The notes under the pieces: model-generated
Database searches by the model: none
Told to the model about the DNA's origin: nothing
The model's input: the letters and a program-made list of their open reading frames with translations, nothing else
Shown: positions 28,053 to 35,362 of the stretch, one piece after another
How positions within the stretch are numbered: the first letter of the stretch is position 1
Layout of the letters: each line of letters begins with the position of its first letter
Translations under genes and position numbers: made by a program
Assembly (NCBI RefSeq): GCF_009674565.1
Contig: NZ_WKJL01000014.1
Span: forward strand, 114,455 to 178,454
DNA length: 64,000 nucleotides
DNA from: Duganella aquatilis
GTDB lineage: Bacteria > Pseudomonadota > Gammaproteobacteria > Burkholderiales > Burkholderiaceae_D
Direction of reading: 5' to 3'

Positions 28053-29141
28053 ATGGACGACAAAAAAGGCGTAGTACCTGCATCTGAAAAAGCCAAGGCG
28101 CTGGCTGCTGCGCTGGCCCAGATCGAAAAGCAATTCGGTAAAGGCTCCGTCATGCGCATGGACGCCAGTGCGCCGATCGAGGAAGTCCAGGTCGTGTCGA
28201 CCGGCTCCCTGGGCCTGGACGTGGCGCTGGGCGTCGGCGGCCTGCCGCGCGGCCGCGTGGTGGAAATCTACGGTCCGGAGTCGTCGGGTAAAACCACGCT
28301 GACCCTGCAAACCATCGCGGAAATGCAAAAACTGGGCGGCACCTGCGCCTTTATCGACGCCGAGCACGCGCTGGACGTCGGCTATGCCCAAAAATTGGGC
28401 GTCAACCTGCACGAACTGCTGATCTCGCAGCCGGACACCGGCGAACAAGCGCTGGAAATCTGCGACGCGCTGGTCCGTTCCGGTTCGGTGGACATGGTGG
28501 TGGTCGACTCGGTCGCCGCGCTGACGCCACGCGCCGAGATCGAAGGCGACATGGGCGACTCGCTGCCAGGCCTGCAAGCCCGCCTGATGTCGCAAGCGCT
28601 GCGCAAGCTGACCGGTTCGATCAACCGCACCAATACCCTGGTCATCTTCATCAACCAGATCCGCATGAAGATCGGCGTGATGTTCGGTTCGCCGGAAACC
28701 ACCACCGGCGGTAACGCGCTGAAGTTCTACGCTTCGGTGCGCCTGGACATCCGCCGCACCGGCTCGATCAAGTCGGGCGACGAGGTGATCGGCAACGAAA
28801 CCAAGGTCAAGGTCGTCAAGAACAAGATCGCGCCGCCGTTCAAGGAAGCGCACTTCGACATCCTGTACGGCGCCGGCACTTCGCGCGAAGGCGAGATCCT
28901 GGACCTGGGCGTGGAAGCCAAGATCGTCGAGAAATCGGGTTCGTGGTACAGCTATAACGGCGAACGCGTCGGCCAGGGCAAGGACAATGCGCGCATCTTC
29001 CTGCAGGAGCGTCCGGAGCTGGCGTGGGAAATCGAAAACAAGGTGCGCGAATCGCTGGGCGTGCGCGCGCTGCCGCCACTGGCCGTCGACAACACCGTCG
29101 TCAAGCTGAAGCCAGCCAAGCCCGAGGCTGACGCTGCCTAA
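28053..29141 (+). CDS. recA: Recombinase RecA
   Basis: Forms filaments on single-stranded DNA, drives strand exchange and triggers LexA self-cleavage. The 362 residues show the N-terminal polymerisation helix, Walker A GPESSGKT near residue 72, Walker B VVVDSVAAL near residue 146, the L1/L2 DNA-binding loops (DSLPGLQARLMSQALRK; GSPETTTGGNALKF) and an acidic end. It is preceded by a LexA box and followed without a gap by recX. Confidence 0.98.
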   Translation: MDDKKGVVPASEKAKALAAALAQIEKQFGKGSVMRMDASAPIEEVQVVSTGSLGLDVALGVGGLPRGRVVEIYGPESSGKTTLTLQTIAEMQKLGGTCAFIDAEHALDVGYAQKLGVNLHELLISQPDTGEQALEICDALVRSGSVDMVVVDSVAALTPRAEIEGDMGDSLPGLQARLMSQALRKLTGSINRTNTLVIFINQIRMKIGVMFGSPETTTGGNALKFYASVRLDIRRTGSIKSGDEVIGNETKVKVVKNKIAPPFKEAHFDILYGAGTSREGEILDLGVEAKIVEKSGSWYSYNGERVGQGKDNARIFLQERPELAWEIENKVRESLGVRALPPLAVDNTVVKLKPAKPEADAA

Positions 29142-29597
29142 GTGATGCGCCAGCCGCAACTGAGTCTGAAAGCGCGCGCGCTGCGCTTTCTCTCCATGCG
29201 CGAGCACAGCCGGCTGGAGCTGGCGCGCAAGCTGTCCAAGTACGCGGAGGAGGGCGACGATCTCGACGCCCTGCTCGACCTGCTGGAAAAGAACAACTGG
29301 CTGTCGCAGGAACGCTTCTCCGAATCGCTGATCCACCGCCGTGCCGCCCGGTACGGCAACAGCCGCATCGTCGCCGAGCTGCAAAGCCACGGCGTCAATG
29401 GTGACGCGCTGCAGGAACTCAAATCCAATCTCGCCGATACCGAAATCGCGCGCGCCAGCGAAATCTGGCAGCGCAAGTTCGGCATCGTGGCAAACGATCC
29501 ACAAGAACGACATAAGCAAATCCGCTTTCTGTTGCAGCGCGGCTTCTCCCAACGCACGGTCCAAAAAGTCATCAAAGGCGCGGATCTCGACGAGTGA
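29142..29597 (+). CDS. recX: Regulatory protein RecX
   Basis: Small modulator that caps or disassembles RecA filaments. About 150 residues of arginine-rich tandem three-helix repeats: SLKARALRFLSMREHSRLELARKL at the N-terminus, the SQERFSESLIHRRAARYGNSRI segment and a C-terminal FLLQRGFSQRTVQKVIK. GTG at 29142 directly follows the recA stop and ATG at 29145 is the alternative. Cotranscription with recA gives SOS control. Confidence 0.95.
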   Translation: MMRQPQLSLKARALRFLSMREHSRLELARKLSKYAEEGDDLDALLDLLEKNNWLSQERFSESLIHRRAARYGNSRIVAELQSHGVNGDALQELKSNLADTEIARASEIWQRKFGIVANDPQERHKQIRFLLQRGFSQRTVQKVIKGADLDE

Positions 29598-30029
29598 GTA
29601 TCCACCCGGTGCGGGGTGTGCTAAACTTTGCGGGTTTTTGCAGCACCGCGGGTGCGGTGGTTGTCCGTAGAAGCTGCGGCAACGTGCATTTTTAGTAAGA
29701 GAAAATGCGCCAGGCTGCTAACTAATTAAATGCCGCGAGAGCGGTATCGATCTTATGTCCTTGTTAACTCCAGTTATCCGACGTGCGCTGCGGTCCTCGC
29801 GCGCAACCGCTATCCCGGACCGGGATGGTGTGCGGACTATTGGCGGCACCCCTCTGCATCAACCATCGTTTCACTCCCCAGAATTCCAAGCTCTGTGCCT
29901 GCTTAGCGGCGCAGCGGCGAAGTTTTACCCGCGCTCTGTGGACAAAGCAGCACCGGGTAGCGCGTAGCAACATTATCTGCTTAATCATTCAACCGATTTA
30001 TACACATCAGCATCAGAAGGGAAGCCAGC
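29598..30029. other. 432-base intergenic region, hairpin-rich, before sucC
   Basis: No convincing gene is present. Three short hairpins occur: CACCGC/GCGGTG at 29644-29659, GCATTTT/AAAATGC at 29686-29708, and CCGC/GCGG shortly after. The gap should hold the recX terminator, the sucCD promoter and leader, and possibly a small RNA. A purine-rich AGAAGGGAAG precedes the sucC ATG. Short open frames here lack ribosome sites and family resemblance. Confidence 0.5.
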
Positions 30030-31196
30030 ATGAAAATCCATGAGTATCAAGGCAAAGAAATCCTCCGAAAATACGGAGTGACGGTACCGCGCGGCATTCC
30101 GTGCCTGACCGTAGAAGAGGCAGTGAAAGCTGCTGAAACCTTGGGCGGCCCAGTCTGGGTTGTGAAAGCACAGATCCACGCCGGTGGCCGTGGCAAAGGC
30201 GGCGGCGTGAAAGTGGCCAAGTCGCTGGAACAAGTCAAAGAATACGCTGACCAGATCATGGGCATGCAGCTGGTGACCCACCAGACCGGCCCGGAAGGCC
30301 AGAAAGTACGCCGCCTGCTGATCGAAGAAGGCGCGGACATCAAGAAAGAACTGTACGTATCGCTGGTCACCGACCGCGTGACCCAGCGCGTTGTGCTGAT
30401 GGCCTCGTCGGAAGGCGGCATGGACATCGAAGAAGTTGCCGAGTCCCACCCAGAAAAAATCCACTCGATCGCCATCGATCCAGCGGTCGGCCTGACCGAC
30501 GCTGACGCCGCTTCCATCGCCGCCAAAATCGGCGTGCCGGAAGGCTCGATCGCCGACGCCGTCACCAACCTGAAAGGCCTGTACAAAGCCTACTGGGAAA
30601 CCGACGCGTCGCTGGCCGAAATCAACCCGCTGATCGTCACCGGTTCGGGCAAGATCATCGCCCTGGACGCCAAGTTCAACTTCGACGCCAACGCGCTGTT
30701 CCGTCAACCGGAAATCGTCGCTTACCGCGATCTGGACGAAGAAGATCCAGCGGAAGTGGAAGCATCGAAATTCGACCTGGCCTACATCTCGCTGGACGGC
30801 AACATCGGCTGCCTGGTGAACGGCGCCGGCCTGGCCATGGCCACCATGGACACCATCAAGCTGTTCGGCGGCGAGCCTGCCAACTTCCTGGACGTCGGCG
30901 GTGGCGCCACGGCCGAGAAAGTGACCGAAGCCTTCAAGATCATGTTGAAAAACCCAGGCCTGAAAGCCATCCTGGTCAACATCTTCGGCGGCATCATGCG
31001 TTGCGACGTGATCGCCGAAGGCGTGATCACCGCATCGAAAGCAGTTTCGCTGCAAGTACCGCTGGTGGTCCGCATGAAGGGCACCAACGAAGACCTGGGC
31101 AAGAAAATGCTGGCGGACTCCGGCCTGCCGATCATCGCTGCCGACACCATGGAAGATGCAGCTAAGAGCGTTGTTGCAGCCGCTGCTGGTAAATAA
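30030..31196 (+). CDS. sucC: Succinyl-CoA synthetase, beta subunit
   Basis: With SucD, converts succinyl-CoA to succinate with formation of ATP or GTP in the TCA cycle. The 388 residues carry an ATP-grasp domain (VVKAQIHAGGRGKGGGVK near residue 43; EINPLIVTGSGKIIALDAKFNFD near residue 197) and a CoA-ligase domain with NGAGLAMATMDTIKLFGGEPANFLDVGGGA. Length and order (sucC then sucD, 13 bases apart) are standard. sucAB is not adjacent. Confidence 0.97.
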   Translation: MKIHEYQGKEILRKYGVTVPRGIPCLTVEEAVKAAETLGGPVWVVKAQIHAGGRGKGGGVKVAKSLEQVKEYADQIMGMQLVTHQTGPEGQKVRRLLIEEGADIKKELYVSLVTDRVTQRVVLMASSEGGMDIEEVAESHPEKIHSIAIDPAVGLTDADAASIAAKIGVPEGSIADAVTNLKGLYKAYWETDASLAEINPLIVTGSGKIIALDAKFNFDANALFRQPEIVAYRDLDEEDPAEVEASKFDLAYISLDGNIGCLVNGAGLAMATMDTIKLFGGEPANFLDVGGGATAEKVTEAFKIMLKNPGLKAILVNIFGGIMRCDVIAEGVITASKAVSLQVPLVVRMKGTNEDLGKKMLADSGLPIIAADTMEDAAKSVVAAAAGK

Positions 31197-31209
31197 TTAA
31201 GGAACCGAT

Positions 31210-32091
31210 ATGTCTATTCTGATCAACAAAGACACCAAAGTCATCACCCAGGGTATCACCGGTAAAACCGGCCAGTTCCACACCCGCATGTGCCGCGACT
31301 ACGCGAACGGCAAAAACGCCTTCGTTGCTGGCGTGAACCCGAAGAAAGCCGGCGAAGATTTCGAAGGCATCCCAATTTTCGGTTCGGTGAAAGAAGCTGC
31401 CTCGGAAACCGGCGCCACCGTGTCGGTCATCTACGTGCCGCCAGCAGGCGCCGCTGCCGCCATCTGGGAAGCTGTTGAAGCTGAACTGGATCTGGCGATT
31501 TGCATCACCGAAGGCATCCCAGTGCGCGACATGATGGAAGTCAAAGACCGCATGGCCAAAGCGGGTTCGAAAACCCTGCTGCTGGGCCCTAACTGCCCAG
31601 GTCTGATCACCCCAGACGAAATCAAGATCGGCATCATGCCAGGCCACATCCACAAGAAAGGCCGTATCGGCGTGGTGTCGCGTTCGGGCACCCTGACCTA
31701 TGAAGCAGTGGGTCAGCTGACCGCACTGGGCCTGGGCCAATCGTCGGCAGTTGGTATCGGCGGCGACCCGATCAACGGTCTGAAGCACATCGACGTGATG
31801 CGCATGTTCAACGAAGATCCTGATACCGACGCGGTCATCATGATCGGCGAAATCGGCGGTCCGGACGAAGCCAATGCAGCCCGTTGGATCAAAGACAACA
31901 TGAAGAAACCGGTGGTTGGCTTCATCGCCGGCGTTACCGCTCCTCCAGGCAAGCGCATGGGCCACGCCGGCGCGCTGATCTCGGGCGGCGCGGACACCGC
32001 ACAAGCCAAACTGGAAATCATGGAAGCTTGCGGCATCACCGTGACCAAAAACCCATCGGAAATGGCACGCCTGCTGAAAGCAATGCTGTAA
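31210..32091 (+). CDS. sucD: Succinyl-CoA synthetase, alpha subunit
   Basis: Binds CoA and carries the phospho-histidine. The 293-residue protein begins with SILINKDTKVITQGITGKTG, has the CoA-binding GVNPKKAG loop, a GPNCPGLITP segment, and the active-site His in GKRMGHAGALISGG near residue 246. It ends in a strong terminator before the FHA gene. Confidence 0.97.
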   Translation: MSILINKDTKVITQGITGKTGQFHTRMCRDYANGKNAFVAGVNPKKAGEDFEGIPIFGSVKEAASETGATVSVIYVPPAGAAAAIWEAVEAELDLAICITEGIPVRDMMEVKDRMAKAGSKTLLLGPNCPGLITPDEIKIGIMPGHIHKKGRIGVVSRSGTLTYEAVGQLTALGLGQSSAVGIGGDPINGLKHIDVMRMFNEDPDTDAVIMIGEIGGPDEANAARWIKDNMKKPVVGFIAGVTAPPGKRMGHAGALISGGADTAQAKLEIMEACGITVTKNPSEMARLLKAML

Positions 32092-32115
32092 TTTTCGTCC
32101 GCCTAGTTGTGGAAT

Positions 32116-32150
32116 AATAAAGGGGAGCCATCGTGCTCCCCTTTATTTTT
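32116..32150 (+). terminator. Strong terminator after sucD
   Basis: AATAAAGGGGAGC and GCTCCCCTTTATT pair perfectly over 13 bp around CATCGT and run into a T-tract. It separates sucCD from the FHA gene. Confidence 0.93.
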
Positions 32151-32163
32151 GCTGGAGACCAGA

Positions 32164-32742
32164 TTGGCGAAGATCCTCATCGCGCGCGATGGAGCACTAG
32201 AGCAGCAAATCCAGTTGAGCAAGGAGCGCATGACGCTGGGCCGTCACCCGCGCAACGACATCGTGCTGACGCATCCGGCCGTCAGCGCCGAGCACGCCGC
32301 CATCGTCACCATCCTGGATGATTCCTTCCTGGAAGACCTGCACAGCACCAACGGCACTTTCGTCAACGGCCACCGCATCGGCAAGCATTTCCTGCAGCAC
32401 CAGGATCTCATCAAGATCGCCAAATTCCAGCTGACGTTTGTGGCGGACGGCATCCGCCCGCTGGCCGCGGCGCAGCCGGTGCTGGCCGAACTGTCCATCC
32501 TGAACGGCAGCAACGCCGGCAAGCACGTCGCTCTGACCAAGCCGCAGACCACGCTGGGCCGGGCCGGCGTGCAGGTGGTGGTGATCCATCGGCATCCGCT
32601 GTTCTACACCATGACGCATACCGAAGGCGAGGCCGCGCCGCTGCTGAACGGCACGCCGGTGGACAAGCAGAGCGCCGAGCGTCTCAGCGACGGCGATGTT
32701 CTCGATCTCAGCGGCACCCAGATGACCTTCCGCGTCGCCTGA
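32164..32742 (+). CDS. FHA-domain protein
   Basis: Cytoplasmic protein of 192 residues with a forkhead-associated phosphothreonine-binding domain in its first half: TLGRHPRNDIVLTHPAVSAEHAAI with the conserved Gly-Arg and Ser-x-x-His, then DLHSTNGTFVNG. The second half repeats part of the pattern more loosely (TTLGRAGVQVVVIHR and LLNGTPVD). The start is TTG at 32164 with GGAG 6 bases upstream; the frame before it passes through the sucD terminator. It reads toward the type IV pilin gene, and its stop lies inside the first TGACA palindrome of the pilin control region. Confidence 0.88.
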   Translation: MAKILIARDGALEQQIQLSKERMTLGRHPRNDIVLTHPAVSAEHAAIVTILDDSFLEDLHSTNGTFVNGHRIGKHFLQHQDLIKIAKFQLTFVADGIRPLAAAQPVLAELSILNGSNAGKHVALTKPQTTLGRAGVQVVVIHRHPLFYTMTHTEGEAAPLLNGTPVDKQSAERLSDGDVLDLSGTQMTFRVA

Positions 32743-32795
32743 CAATTTTTGTCAATCGACGCTGTGCTGACAAATTCCGGCGGTCCGGACTGACA
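32740..32795. promoter_or_regulatory. TGACA half-sites upstream of the pilin promoter
   Basis: A 15-base near-palindrome TGACAATTTTTGTCA lies at 32740-32754, and further TGACA copies at 32768-32772 and 32791-32795. They lie about 80 to 130 bases before the expected pilin start, where a PilR-type enhancer-binding protein would bind. The identity of the activator is inference. Confidence 0.55.
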
Positions 32796-32846
32796 AAAAA
32801 CGGCAGTTTTTGCACTGATTTGCTGAAAATTTGAGCAAAAACAAGC

Positions 32847-32862
32847 TGGCACACCAATTGCA
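32847..32862 (+). promoter_or_regulatory. Sigma-54 promoter of the pilin gene
   Basis: TGGCACACCAATTGCA has GG and GC exactly 10 bases apart, the -24/-12 signature of RpoN promoters. Transcription would begin near 32873, leaving a leader of about 40 bases with GAGGAG before the ATG at 32915. Confidence 0.88.
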
Positions 32863-32914
32863 CTAAGGGAGATGTGTCACCCAACAATGCATTCACACCC
32901 TGAGGAGCCGTACC

Positions 32915-33394
32915 ATGAAATCGATGAAAATGATGAAGAAACAAGCACAGGCCGGCTTTACCCTGATCGAGCTGATGATCGTGGTTGCCATTATCGGCAT
33001 CCTGGCCGCTGTCGCGATTCCGCAGTACAGCAACTACACCACCAAAGCCAAAATCGGCAACGCCATGTCGGCAGTTGATCCGTACAAAACCGCTGTCGCA
33101 CTGTGCATTCAGGAAAATGGCAACTCCGCGACTGGCTGCAGCAGCACTGCAGATAATGGCAAAGGCATTCCAACCGCCTTCACTGCCACCAAAGAAGTCA
33201 GCGGTGTTACGGTGACTGACGGTTCGATCGTGGCAACGTTCAATACTGGCGTTGGTAGCGGTGTCGATGGCCAAACCATGACCTTCGCCCCTAATATCGG
33301 TGCCACCGGGGTTACCTGGACCATTACCACCAACGTTACCACCAATACCGCTGCCAAAGATGCAATCCTGAAAAACAGCACTGCTGCACCTTAA
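32915..33394 (+). CDS. pilA: Type IV major pilin (PilA-like)
   Basis: Structural pilin of 159 residues. A 14-residue leader ends in Gly, giving prepilin peptidase cleavage AQAG/FTLIELMIVVAIIGILAAVA, with Glu at position 5 of the mature chain. The hydrophobic helix is followed by a globular domain rich in Thr, Val and Ala with two Cys (ALCIQE and TGCSS) that probably form a loop. GAGGAG lies 7 bases before the ATG. Controlled by a sigma-54 promoter with upstream activator sites. The predicted role is twitching, adhesion or DNA uptake. Confidence 0.93.
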   Translation: MKSMKMMKKQAQAGFTLIELMIVVAIIGILAAVAIPQYSNYTTKAKIGNAMSAVDPYKTAVALCIQENGNSATGCSSTADNGKGIPTAFTATKEVSGVTVTDGSIVATFNTGVGSGVDGQTMTFAPNIGATGVTWTITTNVTTNTAAKDAILKNSTAAP

Positions 33395-33410
33395 TTCTTC
33401 GGCTTCAATC

Positions 33411-33439
33411 AAAAACCCGGCATTTGCCGGGTTTTTTTT
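33411..33439. terminator. Terminator between pilin and ycgR
   Basis: AAAACCCGGC and GCCGGGTTTT pair around ATTT and are followed by more T. It can serve both converging genes. Confidence 0.93.
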
Positions 33440-33446
33440 CGTCCGC

Positions 33447-34160
33447 TCAAACGATCTTCTGGCGGTCGGCGATCAGCGCTTCGTAGGTCAGGTTCTGCAG
33501 CATGGTGTAATGGACCGGATCGAGATCGACAAACTGCACGCCGTAGGTGAACACCTCCGGCTTGTCGCTGGCCGCCGGCTTGACCACATTGATATTCCGG
33601 ATCGTCGCATTCGGATTGACGCGCACCTGCCGGTTGCCCGGCTGCGCGATCAGATAGAACGACAGCCCGACCTGCGCGTCGCCATCCGTCAACTGCTTGG
33701 GCGACTCGATCAACGCCCCGGATACGCTCAGGTTCACCAGGAACACCGAGGTGTGGCTGCCGGACGCGGTAGTGATCTGCGCCGGAATATCCACCTTGAC
33801 CCGCATTGCCGCGCGCAGGCTGGTGCCCTGGATCGACTTCGGGAAAGTCAGGTGCGCATAAAACAGCGGACGCGGGAACACGCGCTGCACCACGCACGAG
33901 AACGAACATACGTTCACGCCGGAAAACACCCGGATTGTCAGCTTGTCCCCTTCATTGAGCGCGATCGGCGCATTGTTCTCGAACGGCACCTTGACGATCA
34001 TGTAATCGTCCTTGACCCAGCCGATCAGGGTGGAGAAGTGCTGAACCGGTTTGATGGTACGGTGCGTGATGAACTGTATCCTGCCGCCTACTTGCAGGTT
34101 CATTTGCTCAAACTCGTATTCCTGAGTTTTGGCTTCGCTTGGCGGAGGGTTGCTGCTCAT
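33447..34160 (-). CDS. ycgR: Flagellar brake protein YcgR (PilZ domain)
   Basis: Cyclic-di-GMP receptor that slows flagellar rotation. The 237 residues contain an N-terminal YcgR domain (to about residue 115) and a C-terminal PilZ domain with the c-di-GMP motif RAAMR (RxxxR) near residue 118 and VNLSVSGALIE (N-x-S-x-x-G) near residue 143. A near-consensus sigma-70 promoter lies upstream. It converges on the pilin gene, so two surface-motility genes share a terminator. Confidence 0.92.
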   Translation of the reverse strand: MSSNPPPSEAKTQEYEFEQMNLQVGGRIQFITHRTIKPVQHFSTLIGWVKDDYMIVKVPFENNAPIALNEGDKLTIRVFSGVNVCSFSCVVQRVFPRPLFYAHLTFPKSIQGTSLRAAMRVKVDIPAQITTASGSHTSVFLVNLSVSGALIESPKQLTDGDAQVGLSFYLIAQPGNRQVRVNPNATIRNINVVKPAASDKPEVFTYGVQFVDLDPVHYTMLQNLTYEALIADRQKIV

Positions 34161-34229
34161 GCAAATCTTTCTATATGCGCAAAACGGCTACGGTGACAAC
34201 ACCGTCAAAAAATTGTTCCTGCGACATTA

Positions 34230-34258
34230 ATTATATGCGCGCTAACGAATTGTGACAA
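34230..34258 (-). promoter_or_regulatory. Sigma-70 promoter of ycgR
   Basis: On the minus strand, TTGTCA and TATAAT are separated by exactly 17 bases. Transcription should start near 34223, giving a leader of about 60 bases before the ycgR ATG at 34160. Confidence 0.8.
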
Positions 34259-34286
34259 TCGAGCAATACAACACATTGCCGATCGG

Positions 34287-34547
34287 TCATACAGCGGCGG
34301 GAGGTGGCGCAACGTTGAAAACGCGGCCATTTTGCAGTTCATACGGGCAACGAAGATTCGTTCCACGAAAATCTTTGCGATTTCGCGTTACGAGCAGATA
34401 GCCGGTAATGTTCGCGGCGGCTTGGATAATCGCGTCGGGAAGTGAAATTAGGCGGATGCGAGTCTCTGCAAGCGCTTGAGGGACGCCGTTCAAAGCGTCT
34501 ATCAGGATATTGCTATCAAATAGCGCTATCTTCTGCCCGCACTTCAC
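34287..34547 (-). CDS. PIN-domain protein, VapC-like, internally shortened
   Basis: An 86-residue remnant or mini-version of a VapC ribonuclease toxin. The N-terminal strand LFDSNILIDALNG has the first metal Asp (Asp11), and the C-terminal part SLPDAIIQAAA (Asp38) and VTRNRKDFRG (Asp59) matches PIN domains. The usual middle of about 45 residues, with the conserved Glu helix, is missing: ALAE runs directly into TRIRLISLPDAII. The reading frame is kept. The toxin is therefore probably inactive. GTG at 34547 overlaps the upstream antitoxin-like gene by 32 bases. Confidence 0.75.
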   Translation of the reverse strand: MKCGQKIALFDSNILIDALNGVPQALAETRIRLISLPDAIIQAAANITGYLLVTRNRKDFRGTNLRCPYELQNGRVFNVAPPPAAV

Positions 34548-34722
34548 GTTGATAATCGAGTGTATCTTCGGGAAAGATGCCTTTCCCCTTCAAAATCCCA
34601 AATGCTGCCAGTAGTGCTTTATCCTGTTGTTCCAGCTGTTCTACCGTCAACGGTCGCATGACGGCTTGGACGTGCACAGCATTTGGAAGTAGACATGTCC
34701 AATTTGTCTTATCCCGTTTCAT
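34516..34722 (-). CDS. Antitoxin-like small protein, partner of PIN protein
   Basis: 68 residues, no clear DNA-binding motif recognised. The C-terminal half (LLAAFGILKGKGIFPEDTLDYQREVRAE) has the look of VapB-type antitoxins that wrap the PIN toxin. GGAG lies 6 bases before the ATG at 34722. The overlap with the PIN gene and the order antitoxin-toxin are typical for VapBC modules. It is low in GC compared with neighbours, which suggests acquisition. Confidence 0.65.
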   Translation of the reverse strand: MKRDKTNWTCLLPNAVHVQAVMRPLTVEQLEQQDKALLAAFGILKGKGIFPEDTLDYQREVRAEDSAI

Positions 34723-34806
34723 GACTGGCTCCTCACATGCAGATGCGAACTGACAGTCTGCGCTTATATTGAAAATGCGCTATGAGCCACCGCATGTGGT
34801 TCAGGA

Positions 34807-35292
34807 TTAGCTCGTCGCGCTCCAGTCGCCCGACTTGCCGCCGTGCTTTTCCGTGACGCGGATATCGCTCATGACCATGCCGCGATCAACCGCTTTGCAC
34901 ATATCGTACACAGTCAGCAAGCCGATCTGCACCGCAGTGAGTGCTTCCATCTCCACCCCGGTCTTGCCGTAGGTTTCCACTTGCGCCTTGCAGTGGACGG
35001 TGGCGTTGGCTTCGTCGGTTTCGAAGTCCACCGCCACGCGGGTCAGGGCCAGCGGGTGGCACAGGGGGATCAGGTCGCTGGTGCGCTTGGAGGCCATGAT
35101 GGCGGCGATGCGGGCGATGCCCAGCACGTCGCCTTTCTTGGCGGTGCCGCTCAGGATGATGGCCAGGGTCTCCGGCTTCATGCGGATCGAGCCGCTGGCC
35201 AGGGCGATGCGGTGGGTCTCCGCCTTGGCGCCAACGTCCACCATGTGGGCTTGTCCGGTGGCGTCGAAGTGGGTCAGGTGATCGGTAGTCAT
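34807..35292 (-). CDS. moaC: Cyclic pyranopterin monophosphate synthase
   Basis: Second step of molybdenum cofactor synthesis, with MoaA. 161 residues including HFDATGQAHMVDVGAK, GDVLGIARIAAIMASKRTSDLIPLCHPL and the DMCKAVDRGM motif with the catalytic Lys/Asp region near residue 130. Monocistronic here and divergent from the M48 protease gene. Confidence 0.97.
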   Translation of the reverse strand: MTTDHLTHFDATGQAHMVDVGAKAETHRIALASGSIRMKPETLAIILSGTAKKGDVLGIARIAAIMASKRTSDLIPLCHPLALTRVAVDFETDEANATVHCKAQVETYGKTGVEMEALTAVQIGLLTVYDMCKAVDRGMVMSDIRVTEKHGGKSGDWSATS

Positions 35293-35362
35293 GGTTGCGG
35301 CTTAAAATGATTCATAATGTGGCACTAAGTTTTCGTGCCCAAGTTGCGGGTATCATATCACC

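Noticed and set aside
29783..30043. Possible 86-residue gene before sucC
   Set aside because: It runs into the sucC start in another frame, lacks a ribosome site and resembles no family.
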